Assembly (NCBI GenBank): GCA_900541065.1
Contig: UQIE01000017.1
Span: forward strand, 1 to 48,265
From: an uncultured Collinsella sp.
GTDB taxonomy: Bacteria; Actinomycetota; Coriobacteriia; Coriobacteriales; Coriobacteriaceae
Direction of reading: 5' to 3'
DNA length: 48,265 bases
In this document: one piece after another, positions 38,819-47,100 of the stretch
Layout of the letters: the number at the start of each line of letters is the position of its first letter
Numbering within the stretch: position 1 is the stretch's first letter
Made by a program: the position numbers and the translations under genes
The notes under the pieces: model-generated
The model's database searches: none
Told to the model about the DNA's origin: nothing
What the model saw: the letters and a program-made list of their open reading frames with translations, nothing else

Positions 38819-40054
38819 CTACGCCCTCGTCCGCTTGCGCTCCCAGCGAGCCAACTTAATCGTCACCAGCGTGAGTGCCCAGGCCACAAGCGAGAATGCG
38901 GCGCCCACTGCGCCCACGTACGCAATACCAATGCTGCTTACCACGGCGCCGCCCACCGCGGTGCCAAACGAAATGCCGACATTAAACGCCATGGGTTCTA
39001 CCGAGCTCGCGAGCACCATCGATTTGGGATGGCGGCTGCGAGCCACGTCCATAAAGTGCGTGATGCACGACACCGAGAACAGGTACATGAGCATCGCCAG
39101 GCTAAAGACAAAGACAAGTGCGAGCGGCATGGCAGCGCCTGCGGCAAACAGCCCAAACAATGCCGCCGCCTGCAGCACAAACGTCACAAGCAGCGCCTTC
39201 ATGCCAAAGCGCGCATCGATCCATCCGCCCAGGATGTTCGAGATCAGGCAGAACACGCCGTAGGCCATAAGCGTGGTACTGGCTTCGACCGTGCCCATGC
39301 CCAGCACCTGCTCAAGATAAGGCGTCACGTAGCCGTAGAACACATAGACCGAGCCCACGCCAAACAAAAAGATAAGCATGCCGGTGATGATACTCGGCTC
39401 GCGCAGCAGACTCGCCTGCTCGCGAAAGGTGGCGGGCTCGTCGGTTTGCCCAGCGCGCGGCATAAACGCCACGAGCGCTCCGCAGATCAAAACGGCAAAG
39501 GTCAGCGCGCCGTACATGGCAACGTGCCAGTCGAGCGTGTCGGCCACAAACTTACCGATCGAGGTCACAAAGACCATCGCCACGGAAAACGCACCATATA
39601 CTACCGAGATGGCAAGCGAAGTTTGCTGCGGGGACAGAAGCTCAGGGATGTACGTCACGCCCACGGCGAGCAGCGCACCCGAGACAGAGCCCAGGACAAT
39701 GCGCGAGATAAAGAGCACCTGGAAGTTGGGCGCCAGTGCCATAAACAAATTGCCAAGCACAAAGACGATGCTGTAGCACACGAGCAGCTGGTAGCGGCGG
39801 AATCGCCCCGTGCTGAGCGCGAGCACCGGCGTCGCGATAGCGTAGACCAGTGCGAACACGCTAATAAGTTGGCCTGCGGTGGCAAGCGATACGCCGAGTT
39901 CCGTCGCCAGGTCGCTTTCGATGCCGATGACCACGAACTCGGAGCAGCCGAGCGAGAATCCCAACAGCACGAGCAGCGCCAGGCAGAGCTTGGTGCGCGC
40001 GGGGGAGAGCGCGGCGGCGGTTGACTTACTTTTAGGCGTGGTTGCGGCGGTCAA
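38819..40054 (-). CDS. MFS efflux transporter, AraJ-like (DHA1) group
   Basis: The 411-residue protein has 12 hydrophobic segments. LGFSLGCSEFVVIGIESDLATEL and the loop LALSTGRFRRYQLL are typical of the AraJ / sugar-efflux / chloramphenicol-efflux group. It likely exports sugars or drugs. The frame has no well-placed ATG; TTG 40054 is proposed, with GGAG 8 bases upstream, giving a short soluble N-terminus before the first segment. The open frame from 40165 would read through a REP-like palindrome and is rejected. It runs in the same direction as the phosphatase gene, 51 bases apart. Confidence 0.85.
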   Translation of the reverse strand: MTAATTPKSKSTAAALSPARTKLCLALLVLLGFSLGCSEFVVIGIESDLATELGVSLATAGQLISVFALVYAIATPVLALSTGRFRRYQLLVCYSIVFVLGNLFMALAPNFQVLFISRIVLGSVSGALLAVGVTYIPELLSPQQTSLAISVVYGAFSVAMVFVTSIGKFVADTLDWHVAMYGALTFAVLICGALVAFMPRAGQTDEPATFREQASLLREPSIITGMLIFLFGVGSVYVFYGYVTPYLEQVLGMGTVEASTTLMAYGVFCLISNILGGWIDARFGMKALLVTFVLQAAALFGLFAAGAAMPLALVFVFSLAMLMYLFSVSCITHFMDVARSRHPKSMVLASSVEPMAFNVGISFGTAVGGAVVSSIGIAYVGAVGAAFSLVAWALTLVTIKLARWERKRTRA

Positions 40055-40110
40055 GGTTGTCACTCCAATGTCGCATGAATAAGCGGGATTCAATCCCTGC
40101 AACTCTAACA

Positions 40111-40145
40111 GAATGTGACAAAGGGACAGTCTCTTTGTCACATTC
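40111..40145. repeat. REP-like palindrome, third close copy
   Basis: GAATGTGACAAAGGGA and TCTCTTTGTCACATTC pair with one mismatch around CAG. It is nearly the same sequence as at 10324-10354 and 27823-27853, placed upstream of the MFS gene. Confidence 0.82.
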
Positions 40146-40169
40146 GCGGCGTGGCTGCCGCCCAAACCG

Positions 40170-40222
40170 TCACAACATTCGATGAAAATCTCGAAAACGA
40201 GGAAAAGCGTCGAATGTTGTGA
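40170..40222. repeat. Palindrome TCACAACATTCGA with inner dyad
   Basis: TCACAACATTCGA (40170-40182) and TCGAATGTTGTGA (40210-40222) are perfect 13-nt arms; CTCG and CGAG in the centre (40190-40201) form a second tier. It stands between the divergent MFS gene and the acidic membrane protein gene, next to the REP copy. The position suits either an operator or another repeat type. Confidence 0.75.
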
Positions 40223-40313
40223 TGGTTTTCCTATCTGTGCCGGCGAGCCGCCGTGCCGTCTGGGGGTATAAGGCTAGCAAGTGTTTATTTGCGAGGCCTA
40301 AGGGGCGCCCCGT

Positions 40314-41183
40314 ATGGATATCGATAACTTTGAATGGTGGTATAGCGAGGGTGAGGCTTCGGACGAGGAGTGGGACGAGCCCACGCCGCGTGACGTGTCG
40401 AGCGACGAGGACGAGACCGGCAACGACGTCGCCGCCGACTCGGACGTCGCCTTCGATCCCGTCGAGCCCCTGACCTTTGAGCAGGCTTGGGCCCAGGCCG
40501 AGGCAGACGAGGCCAAGGCCGACGCTACGGCCACGCTCGGCGAGCCAGCCGACATGTCGATCTCGCCGGCAAAGACCCCGCAGCTGCGTCACACGATCGA
40601 CCCCGACAGCACGGCATCCTTCAGCATTCTCGACGTGCCCTCGCAGGGCGCTCAGGCGCCCGCACCCACACGTCGCCCCAATCTGTCTCGTGAGGAAGAT
40701 GCAGGACGTCGCTCGCCGCTCGGCCCCATCCTTATCGCCTTTATGGCCGGCGTTATCGCATGCTCGGTAATTGGAAACGTCTGGAGCCATGTCGAACAAC
40801 AGCGAAAAGACGCCGCCAAGGTCGAGATGTCTGTCGAGCAATCGCTCGGCCGTACGCGCTCGGTACATGTGTCGGTCGAGGTCAAGGACGGCGCGACGTG
40901 GGACACCGCGCGCGGCGACAGCCAAATGCTCATCCATATCGTGGGGCGCACGCTCAAAGGGCAGACGATTGACGAGTATCAATACGTCAATTCCGCTGGT
41001 GACGGCATCGAACTTAAGCCCGGCGACTACGAGCTCACCGTCGATGAACCGCCCGTCGCCACCGACGGCACGCGCTTCCGCGCCTCAAAGCGCATGGTTC
41101 CCGTGAGCTTTAACTCGCAGGCGCCCGATACGGTCGACACCACACCGCAGGGCGGGTTCGACCTTTACGTAGATACCCAGTAG
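40314..41183 (+). CDS. Unknown single-span membrane protein with acidic N-terminus
   Basis: The 289 residues divide into a very acidic cytoplasmic part (1-75, e.g. GEASDEEWDEP and SSDEDETGND), an Ala/Pro/Arg linker (to about 137), one membrane segment (about 139-160, LGPILIAFMAGVIACSVI) and an extracytoplasmic domain of about 125 residues predicted to be beta-rich (VHVSVEVKDGATWDTA, QMLIHIVGRTL, GDYELTVDEPP). No family is recognised. The layout recalls envelope proteins with a zinc-ribbon-free cytoplasmic tail. ATG 40314 has AAGGGG 8 bases upstream. It stands alone before the epimerase gene. Confidence 0.75.
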   Translation: MDIDNFEWWYSEGEASDEEWDEPTPRDVSSDEDETGNDVAADSDVAFDPVEPLTFEQAWAQAEADEAKADATATLGEPADMSISPAKTPQLRHTIDPDSTASFSILDVPSQGAQAPAPTRRPNLSREEDAGRRSPLGPILIAFMAGVIACSVIGNVWSHVEQQRKDAAKVEMSVEQSLGRTRSVHVSVEVKDGATWDTARGDSQMLIHIVGRTLKGQTIDEYQYVNSAGDGIELKPGDYELTVDEPPVATDGTRFRASKRMVPVSFNSQAPDTVDTTPQGGFDLYVDTQ

Positions 41184-41296
41184 GCGCTCGCCGCTCATTC
41201 CGCTATGGCTACTCAATAATCGCCTGCCGTCCCGTCCCGCCGCCAAGAGTGGGACAATAGCCCTCGACACTATTGTTTACTTTTGGAGGAAGTAGC

Positions 41297-42190
41297 ATGT
41301 CTACCGTCACTACCATCAAGCGCGGCGGCCTCACCGCGGCCATCGATTCCATGGGCGCCCAGCTCACGAGCCTTGCCCTCAACGGCAACGAGTATCTGTG
41401 GCAGGGCGACCCCGCCTTTTGGGGCAAGCACGCGCCCATCCTGTTCCCCATTGTGGGCTCGCTGCGCAACAACACGGCAACGTCTGCGGCCAGCACCTGC
41501 GAGATGCCGCGCCACGGACTCGCGCGCATTGTCGAGCACAAGCTGGTCGAGGTTTCGGAGGACGGCTCCTCGGTAACGTACGAGATCACCGATACGCCCG
41601 AGTCGCTCAAGGCGTTCCCGTTCCACTTTAAGCTCAACATGACCTATGCCTTGACCGGTGACGCCACCCTTACGCAGACCTTCGCCGTCACCAACACCGG
41701 CGACGTGGACCTGCCGTTCTCGGTGGGCGGCCACCCCGCATTTAACGTACCGGCCCCCGGTGCCGAGGACGAGGCGTTCGAGGATTACGAGTTGGCGTTT
41801 ACCGAGGCTTGGACCAACGAGGCTCCCATCATCACGCCCGACGGTCTTATGACGTTCGAGGGTGGCTACAAGGCTCCCGATAACTCGGACGTGCTGCCCA
41901 TCACGCACCGCAGCTTCGATAACGATGCCATCATGTTCACCGATACTCCGGGCTCCACGCTCACACTGCGCGGCCGCAAGTCGGGCCACGGCGTCAAGAT
42001 CGACTTTGAGGGCTTTAAGTACATTGGCGTGTGGTCTGCCGCCAACGACGCTCCGTTTGTGGCGCTCGAGCCCTGGACCGGTCATACCACCATGGACACC
42101 GAGGACGATGTTTTTGAGCACAAGGTCAACACCATTACGCTGGCGCCGGGCGAGACGGACGTCCGCAGCTTTAGCGTCACCTTGCTCTAG
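41297..42190 (+). CDS. Aldose 1-epimerase-like protein (LacX-type)
   Basis: The 297-residue cytoplasmic beta-sandwich protein is of the galactose mutarotase superfamily, which interconverts alpha and beta sugar anomers. YLWQGDPAFWGKHAPILFP is the LacX-type N-terminal core, MPRHGLAR carries one catalytic-region His and GGHPAFNVP the other; ALEPWTGHTT is near the C-terminus. It is shorter than GalM (about 345). ATG 41297 follows GGAGGA. ACAATAG / CTATTGT (41254-41276) just upstream is a possible operator. No sugar-utilisation genes adjoin it. Confidence 0.88.
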   Translation: MSTVTTIKRGGLTAAIDSMGAQLTSLALNGNEYLWQGDPAFWGKHAPILFPIVGSLRNNTATSAASTCEMPRHGLARIVEHKLVEVSEDGSSVTYEITDTPESLKAFPFHFKLNMTYALTGDATLTQTFAVTNTGDVDLPFSVGGHPAFNVPAPGAEDEAFEDYELAFTEAWTNEAPIITPDGLMTFEGGYKAPDNSDVLPITHRSFDNDAIMFTDTPGSTLTLRGRKSGHGVKIDFEGFKYIGVWSAANDAPFVALEPWTGHTTMDTEDDVFEHKVNTITLAPGETDVRSFSVTLL

Positions 42191-42191
42191 A

Positions 42192-42360
42192 GGTTCCGCC
42201 GTTCTAACGAACGGCGGACCGGTCGACGCTGCGCGCTACCCAGAGCGACAATTTGTCATTCAAAAGGCATGGCATGACCAGAAGGTCTATGCCTTGCCTT
42301 TTTCATGCCAACTTGTTCGCTCTGGGCGGCGCTCGCTGGCATTGCCAAAACATCGACGCT
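42192..42360 (+). repeat. Family B structured element, full-length copy
   Basis: Hairpin 1 is CCGCCGTTC-TAAC-GAACGGCGG (42196-42217). Then come the GTCGACGCTGC box, a 13-bp stem CCCAGAGCGACAA (42239-42251) with TTGTTCGCTCTGGG (42313-42326, one bulge), and within it a hairpin of AAAAGGCATGGCATGACC (42262-42279) with GGTCTATGCCTTGCCTTTT (42284-42302) around the tetraloop AGAA. The 3' block is TCGCTGGCATTGCCAAAACATCG. It starts 2 bases after the epimerase stop codon. The 110 bp after it hold the promoter of the amino acid transporter. Confidence 0.82.
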
Positions 42361-42470
42361 CCCAATGACTACCGTGTGTCTATTAATTTTTCGAGCTTGT
42401 GCTGCGCTGCTGGTCGCTGGCGTATATCCTGTTAAGTCGTCAGCATACGATTCAACAGGGAAGGCAGATT

Positions 42471-43397
42471 ATGCATTCTCCCCATCAACGCGACGCGCAT
42501 CCACAGCCGATGTGCAGCCGTCGCATCTTTTTGGGTAGCGCTCTCGCTGCGAGCGCTTCTGTCGTCGCCGGCGCACTTGCCGGTTGCCAGCGCCCCTCCA
42601 CGCTGGAAATAGTTCAGCCCACGACGGGCGGCGGTCGCGACGACCTGTCCGATTCCGTGATCGGCAAGGACAAGATCCGCATTGGCATGGAGGCGGCCTA
42701 CGCCCCGTACAACTGGCAGGTTTCCGAAGCCAGTGAGTACACCATCCCCATCGACAACGTGCAGGGCGCCTATGCCGATGGCTACGACGTGCAGATCGCC
42801 AAGATCGTCTGCAAGGCCCTCGGCGGCGAGCCCGTTGCCGTCAAGCAGAGCTTCTCGGGCCTTATCGACTCGCTCAACAACGGCCAGATCGGCCTCATCA
42901 TCGCCGGTATGAGCGCCACGCCCGAGCGCGAGGAGTCCGTCGGCTTTTCCGACCCGTACTTTATCGGTTACTTTGGCCTGTTCGTAAAAGAGGGCTCGCC
43001 CTATCAGAATGCGACCAAGCTCAGCGACTTTAGCGGCGCAACGGTACTCGGCCAAAAGGACACCATGCTCGACACCGTCATCGACGAGATTCCGGGCGTT
43101 GTCCACAAGAACCCGGTCGATTCGGTCCCCACGGTGTTTTCGAACCTGCTGCAGGGCACCTGCGACGCCGTGACCTACAACACTGAGAACGAGAAGGGCT
43201 ATATGGCCCAAAACCCGGGTATCGTGCCGATCCATTTTGCCGAGGGCGAGGGCTTTAAGCAGGAGGTCGCGGCAAATGTCGGTTGCCGCAAGGGCTCGGA
43301 CAAGCTGCTTAAGCTCATCGACAAGATACTCAAGGGCATTAGCCAAGAGGAGCGCGACCAAATGTGGGACGCGTGCCTCGACCGTCAGCCGGCATAG
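42471..43397 (+). CDS. Amino acid ABC transporter substrate-binding lipoprotein
   Basis: The 308 residues start with a signal that combines a twin-arginine-like SRRIFLG (16-22) and a lipobox LAGC with Cys39, then a family-3 solute-binding domain (IRIGMEAAYAPYNW, IAGMSATPEREESVGFSDPY, QGTCDAVTYNTEN). It captures a polar amino acid or related compound outside the cell and delivers it to the permease encoded 9 bases on. The N-terminal extension of about 14 residues before the arginine pair is polar. ATG 42471 follows AGGGAAGG. Confidence 0.9.
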   Translation: MHSPHQRDAHPQPMCSRRIFLGSALAASASVVAGALAGCQRPSTLEIVQPTTGGGRDDLSDSVIGKDKIRIGMEAAYAPYNWQVSEASEYTIPIDNVQGAYADGYDVQIAKIVCKALGGEPVAVKQSFSGLIDSLNNGQIGLIIAGMSATPEREESVGFSDPYFIGYFGLFVKEGSPYQNATKLSDFSGATVLGQKDTMLDTVIDEIPGVVHKNPVDSVPTVFSNLLQGTCDAVTYNTENEKGYMAQNPGIVPIHFAEGEGFKQEVAANVGCRKGSDKLLKLIDKILKGISQEERDQMWDACLDRQPA

Positions 43398-43406
43398 GGA
43401 GGCAGC

Positions 43407-44555
43407 ATGAAAACCATCAATCGCCTGGCCTCCTTTATCAAGGCCGACCACCGTTATGTATACCTAGGCACGAGCGTTATCGCGGCGCTCGGCCTGGCGT
43501 TTAGCCAGCGCAACCCCACGCCGCTGAGCTTCCTGGCTCCCACGGGCGTGTTCCAAGATTGCCTTTGGGCGATCCTGTGGGCCTGGCTCGTCGTGTCGAC
43601 GGCGGCGCTGGTCACCAAGCTCATGCACTGGAGTGACTATCGCGAAACGTCGCCGTTTGCTTCCGAGCGCTTCCGTCGCGGCGTGCGCCTGGGCAGCTAT
43701 GTCGTGGTCGCCATCGCGGCGATCTTTTTCGTGGACCGCTGCGTCATGTCGTTTATCGACCTGGTGCAGGTGAGCATTGTCTCGGATTCCAACCCCAGCG
43801 ACTTTTTGTCGAGCCTGGTCTACATGACCTACAAGAGCGGGGACTTCTTCATTCGCGGTATCGAGATCACCATCGCGCTTGCCACCTTTGGCACCGTCAT
43901 CGCATTCTTCCTGGCGCTGCTCTTCGTGTTCCTACGCATTCAGACCTTCGATCGCGTGGACAACGACCTGGTGCGCTTCTTTAAGAGTATCGGCCGCGGC
44001 TTTGCGACCGTCTACTCCACCATCGTGCGCGGCACGCCCATGATGGTCCAGGGTCTGCTCATCTATTACGCGGGCTTCACCGTTTTGCGCGGCATGGGCT
44101 TCGAGACCGCTCAGGCCAACCAGATTTGGAGCACCTTCACCGCCGGCCTCGTCACCATCTCGCTCAACTCCACCGCCTACATGATGGAGGTCCTGCGCGG
44201 CGGCATCGAGTCCATCGATCCCGGCCAGGCCGAGGCAGCACGCTCGCTGGGCCTGTCGCAGTGGCAAGCTATGCGCAAAGTCGTGTTCCCCCAGGGCATT
44301 AAAAACGCGATTCCGGCGCTCACCAACGAGCTCATCATCAACATCAAGGATTCGTCGGTGCTCTCGGTCATCGGCGTGTTTGACCTCATGTACGCCACCA
44401 CCACCGTCGCCGGCGTGTACTACCGCCAGATGGAGGTCTACTGCGTGGCGCTCGTGGTCTACCTGATCCTGACGCTCGTGGCGAGCCGCCTGCTCGAGGC
44501 CTTTGGCAAAAAGCTCGGCGCCGAGGCTCCGGTCACGCTGCCCAGCTCCAACTAG
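43407..44555 (+). CDS. Amino acid ABC transporter permease with N-terminal extension
   Basis: The 382 residues end in a normal HisMQ/GlnP-type permease (from about residue 145) with the EAA loop QAEAARSLGLSQWQAM and PQGIKNAIPALTNELI. The first 140 or so residues are extra and hold three or four hydrophobic segments (VYLGTSVIAALGLAF, LWAILWAWLVVSTAAL, VVVAIAAIFFVDRCVM). Typical members have about 220 residues, so this is a fused or extended form. It works with the binding protein before it and the ATPase after it. Confidence 0.9.
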   Translation: MKTINRLASFIKADHRYVYLGTSVIAALGLAFSQRNPTPLSFLAPTGVFQDCLWAILWAWLVVSTAALVTKLMHWSDYRETSPFASERFRRGVRLGSYVVVAIAAIFFVDRCVMSFIDLVQVSIVSDSNPSDFLSSLVYMTYKSGDFFIRGIEITIALATFGTVIAFFLALLFVFLRIQTFDRVDNDLVRFFKSIGRGFATVYSTIVRGTPMMVQGLLIYYAGFTVLRGMGFETAQANQIWSTFTAGLVTISLNSTAYMMEVLRGGIESIDPGQAEAARSLGLSQWQAMRKVVFPQGIKNAIPALTNELIINIKDSSVLSVIGVFDLMYATTTVAGVYYRQMEVYCVALVVYLILTLVASRLLEAFGKKLGAEAPVTLPSSN

Positions 44556-44577
44556 GCTCAAGACGAGGAGAATCATC

Positions 44578-45363
44578 ATGGCAGATACCGCCACTACCGG
44601 CACCGCGGCCGCCGCACAGACCAATGAGCCGCTCATCCGCGTCGAGGGCCTGCGCAAGAGCTTTGGCTCACTCGAGGTACTCAAGGGCATCGACCTGTCC
44701 GTTAACCCCGGCGAGGTCGTCACCATTATCGGCGCCTCAGGCTCGGGCAAATCGACCTTTCTGCGCTGCCTCAACCTGCTCGAGACTCCGGACGCGGGCC
44801 ACATCTGGTTCCACGGTCAGGACTTCACGGCCGAGCGCTGCAACATCAACAAGCTGCGTGAGGACATCGGCATGGTGTTCCAGGGCTTTAACCTGTTCAA
44901 CAACATGGACGTGCTCGACAACTGCACGCTCGCGCCCGTCACGCTCAAAAAGATGAGCAAGGCCGAGGCCGAGAAGGTCGCGATGGAGCATCTGACGAGC
45001 GTGGGGCTCGAAAAGTTCGCGCACGCCGCCGTGGGTCGCCTGTCCGGTGGTCAAAAACAGCGCGTGGCCATCGCTCGTGCCCTATGTATGAATCCGCAGA
45101 TCATGCTGTTCGACGAGCCGACCTCCGCACTCGACCCCGAGATCGTGGGAGAGGTGCTCGAGGTCATGCGCAAACTTGCTGCCGACGGCATGACCATGGT
45201 CGTCGTCACGCACGAGATGGCCTTTGCCCGCACCGTGTCCGATCGCGTGGTCTTTATGGACAAGGGCGTAGTGCTCGAGGACGCCGCGCCGGCAGAGCTC
45301 TTTGGCAACCCCAAGCACCAGCGTACCCGCGAGTTCCTCTCGCGTTATCTCGAGGACAAATAA
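44578..45363 (+). CDS. Amino acid ABC transporter ATPase
   Basis: The 261-residue ATPase of the GlnQ/HisP group has Walker A GASGSGKST, Q-loop VFQGFNLF, signature LSGGQKQR, Walker B MLFDEPTSALDPE and H-loop VVVTHEM. The first 18 residues are an Ala/Thr-rich extension. It energises the permease encoded upstream; GAGGAGA 9 bases before ATG 44578 gives good translation. The order binding protein, permease, ATPase is standard for this importer class. Confidence 0.95.
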   Translation: MADTATTGTAAAAQTNEPLIRVEGLRKSFGSLEVLKGIDLSVNPGEVVTIIGASGSGKSTFLRCLNLLETPDAGHIWFHGQDFTAERCNINKLREDIGMVFQGFNLFNNMDVLDNCTLAPVTLKKMSKAEAEKVAMEHLTSVGLEKFAHAAVGRLSGGQKQRVAIARALCMNPQIMLFDEPTSALDPEIVGEVLEVMRKLAADGMTMVVVTHEMAFARTVSDRVVFMDKGVVLEDAAPAELFGNPKHQRTREFLSRYLEDK

Positions 45364-45386
45364 CCAACCGCAAGCGCTTATGTGGC

Positions 45387-45411
45387 AGGGCCGCTCCGGT
45401 GGGGCGGCCCT
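45387..45411 (+). terminator. GC hairpin without T-tract, partial terminator
   Basis: AGGGCCGC and GCGGCCCT form an 8-bp stem between the ATPase gene and the M20 peptidase gene. Only TTGTCG follows, so it more likely attenuates or stabilises the mRNA than stops transcription fully. Confidence 0.5.
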
Positions 45412-45435
45412 TGTCGTCACAATCGAAAGGATGTC

Positions 45436-46851
45436 ATGGCCGAGGTTTGGCGCTTTTTTGCGCATGAGGATGATTTTGCCGATATAGACGAGGCCGGCGC
45501 GTGCGAGCGCCTGGGCCGTGTGCTGTCGTTTCCGACCATCTCGAGTATGGATGCCGAGGCGGTGGACTGGCGGCCGTTCGACGACCTGCGCGCGTATATG
45601 CAGCAGGCTTGGCCGCGCGTATTTACGGCGGGTAAGGTCGAGCTTATCGACCATTCGCTATTGGTGACGCTTAGCGGTTCCGACCCTGCCCTCAAGCCCA
45701 TTATGCTCATGGGCCACATGGACGTGGTTCCCGTGGTACCCGGCACCGAGGCTGACTGGACGCACGCCCCCTTTAGCGGACATGTGGACGATGCCTACAT
45801 TTGGGGCCGCGGCGCCATCGACATGAAAGACCAAGTCGCAGGCATTCTCGAGGCGGTTGAGTATGCGCTGGCGCACGGTTGGCAGCACGAGCGCACGCTG
45901 CTCCTGGCCTTTGGCCAGGACGAGGAGACTACGCAGTATGGCGCAGGCGCCATCGGCCGCGCGCTCGAGGAGCGCGGCATTGAGCTTGAGTACCTGATCG
46001 ACGAGGGTGACTACCGCATCGTTCCAGCTGCCGAGTATGGCGCGGGCGAGGGCTGGCTTATGCATGCCGACCTTGCCGAGAAGGGCTACGCCGATATCGT
46101 GCTCAAGACGAAGAGCGAGGGCGGGCATTCGTCCAACCCCTACGGCGGCACATCGCTCGAGGTGCTGAGCCGTGCCATCACCGCAATCTGCGATATCGAA
46201 TGGCCGGCGCGCGTGACCGACCTGCTTGCCGCGCAGCTCGTCGAGCTGGGGCTCTATACCGCCGATGAAATTGCCGCCAACGGGGGTGCCATTGTCCGCG
46301 ATTGCCTCGCCAGCAAGAAGCTCTATCCGCTCGTGACCACCACCTGCGCGCCCACGCAGGTCGAGGGTGGCAGCACCGGCGCCAACGTAATGCCGCAGGA
46401 TATGTGGGCCAATATCAATTTCCGTATGCTCGAGGGCACGAGCGTGGCCGATGTCGTGGCCCGCTGCCGCGTCGCCGTTGCCGAGGCGGGGCTCGCCGAC
46501 CGTGTCGAGGTCGAGCTCGGCCCCGGCAGCTCTGAGCCCTCGCCGTCCCCGCGCATCGGTGGTCCCGGTCTCGAGGCGGTTCGCTCCATCGCCGCCCGCT
46601 ATTTCCGTGATCCAAAGGGGACGGAGGAAAACGGATCATTCGAGCCAGTGGCAATTGTGCCCTCGACCGTGATCGGCGCGACCGACGCTGCCAACTACCA
46701 GCGCATTTGCTCCGAGTGCATTCGCTTCTCGGCCTTTGTGGTCGACGATGACGAGTGCGACCGAGGTGTCCACGGCACCAACGAGCGCATTACCCGCCGC
46801 GCCTACCTCCAGGGTGTCCGCTTCCTCATCGCCCTGCTCCATACGCTCTAG
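45436..46851 (+). CDS. M20-family metallopeptidase (carboxypeptidase/dipeptidase type)
   Basis: The 471-residue enzyme uses two zinc ions to split dipeptides or acyl-amino acids. Metal and catalytic sites are visible: MGHMDVVPV (His, catalytic Asp), GRGAIDMKDQ (bridging Asp), AFGQDEETTQYGA (catalytic Glu pair), and SEGGHSSNPYGG in the dimerisation domain. It is near the length of the CPS/acylase-like branch. ATG 45436 has AAAGGA 5 bases upstream. Following an amino acid importer 72 bases away, it may supply or process the transported substrate. Confidence 0.9.
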   Translation: MAEVWRFFAHEDDFADIDEAGACERLGRVLSFPTISSMDAEAVDWRPFDDLRAYMQQAWPRVFTAGKVELIDHSLLVTLSGSDPALKPIMLMGHMDVVPVVPGTEADWTHAPFSGHVDDAYIWGRGAIDMKDQVAGILEAVEYALAHGWQHERTLLLAFGQDEETTQYGAGAIGRALEERGIELEYLIDEGDYRIVPAAEYGAGEGWLMHADLAEKGYADIVLKTKSEGGHSSNPYGGTSLEVLSRAITAICDIEWPARVTDLLAAQLVELGLYTADEIAANGGAIVRDCLASKKLYPLVTTTCAPTQVEGGSTGANVMPQDMWANINFRMLEGTSVADVVARCRVAVAEAGLADRVEVELGPGSSEPSPSPRIGGPGLEAVRSIAARYFRDPKGTEENGSFEPVAIVPSTVIGATDAANYQRICSECIRFSAFVVDDDECDRGVHGTNERITRRAYLQGVRFLIALLHTL

Positions 46852-46866
46852 CCACAAAGCAAGCCC

Positions 46867-46899
46867 TTGGTGCAATGGGGTCAGGTTTGTTTGCACCAA
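46867..46899. repeat. REP-like hairpin TTGGTGCAA / TTGCACCAA
   Basis: The perfect 9-nt arms enclose TGGGGTCAGGTTTGT. The GGGGTCAGG core and TTTGCACCA end resemble palindromes often found beside TnpA-REP (RAYT) transposases. It lies 15 bases after the peptidase stop codon. Confidence 0.7.
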
Positions 46900-47100
46900 T
46901 CATTCCGTGCGGGTTATATGCAGGTATGCCTGCGCACGCTATCATGTATGGGTTAGACCGCAACTATGTACCTCATACGCGAAGGGATGCGCATGTATCT
47001 GAAGATCGACATGTTCTAGCTGGGCTTACCCCCGCAGTGGCGCCGCGCGCCCCATCAACTCTGCCGATTTTCGCCTTCACGCACATAAAGGAGTCCCGCC
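46900..47100 (+). promoter_or_regulatory. Upstream region of prfA
   Basis: This 201-bp stretch probably holds the prfA promoter. A short frame from ATG 47000 (MYLKIDMF after an in-frame MR) ends at 47019 and has a GAAGG ribosome site; it could be a leader peptide but is too short to support. GTGCGGG and CCTGCGCAC (46907-46937) can form a weak hairpin. AAAGGAG at 47088-47094 is the prfA ribosome site. Confidence 0.35.

Noticed and set aside
47000..47019. Short leader-peptide frame before prfA
   Set aside because: Only a few codons; it could be chance and no regulatory hairpin follows it.
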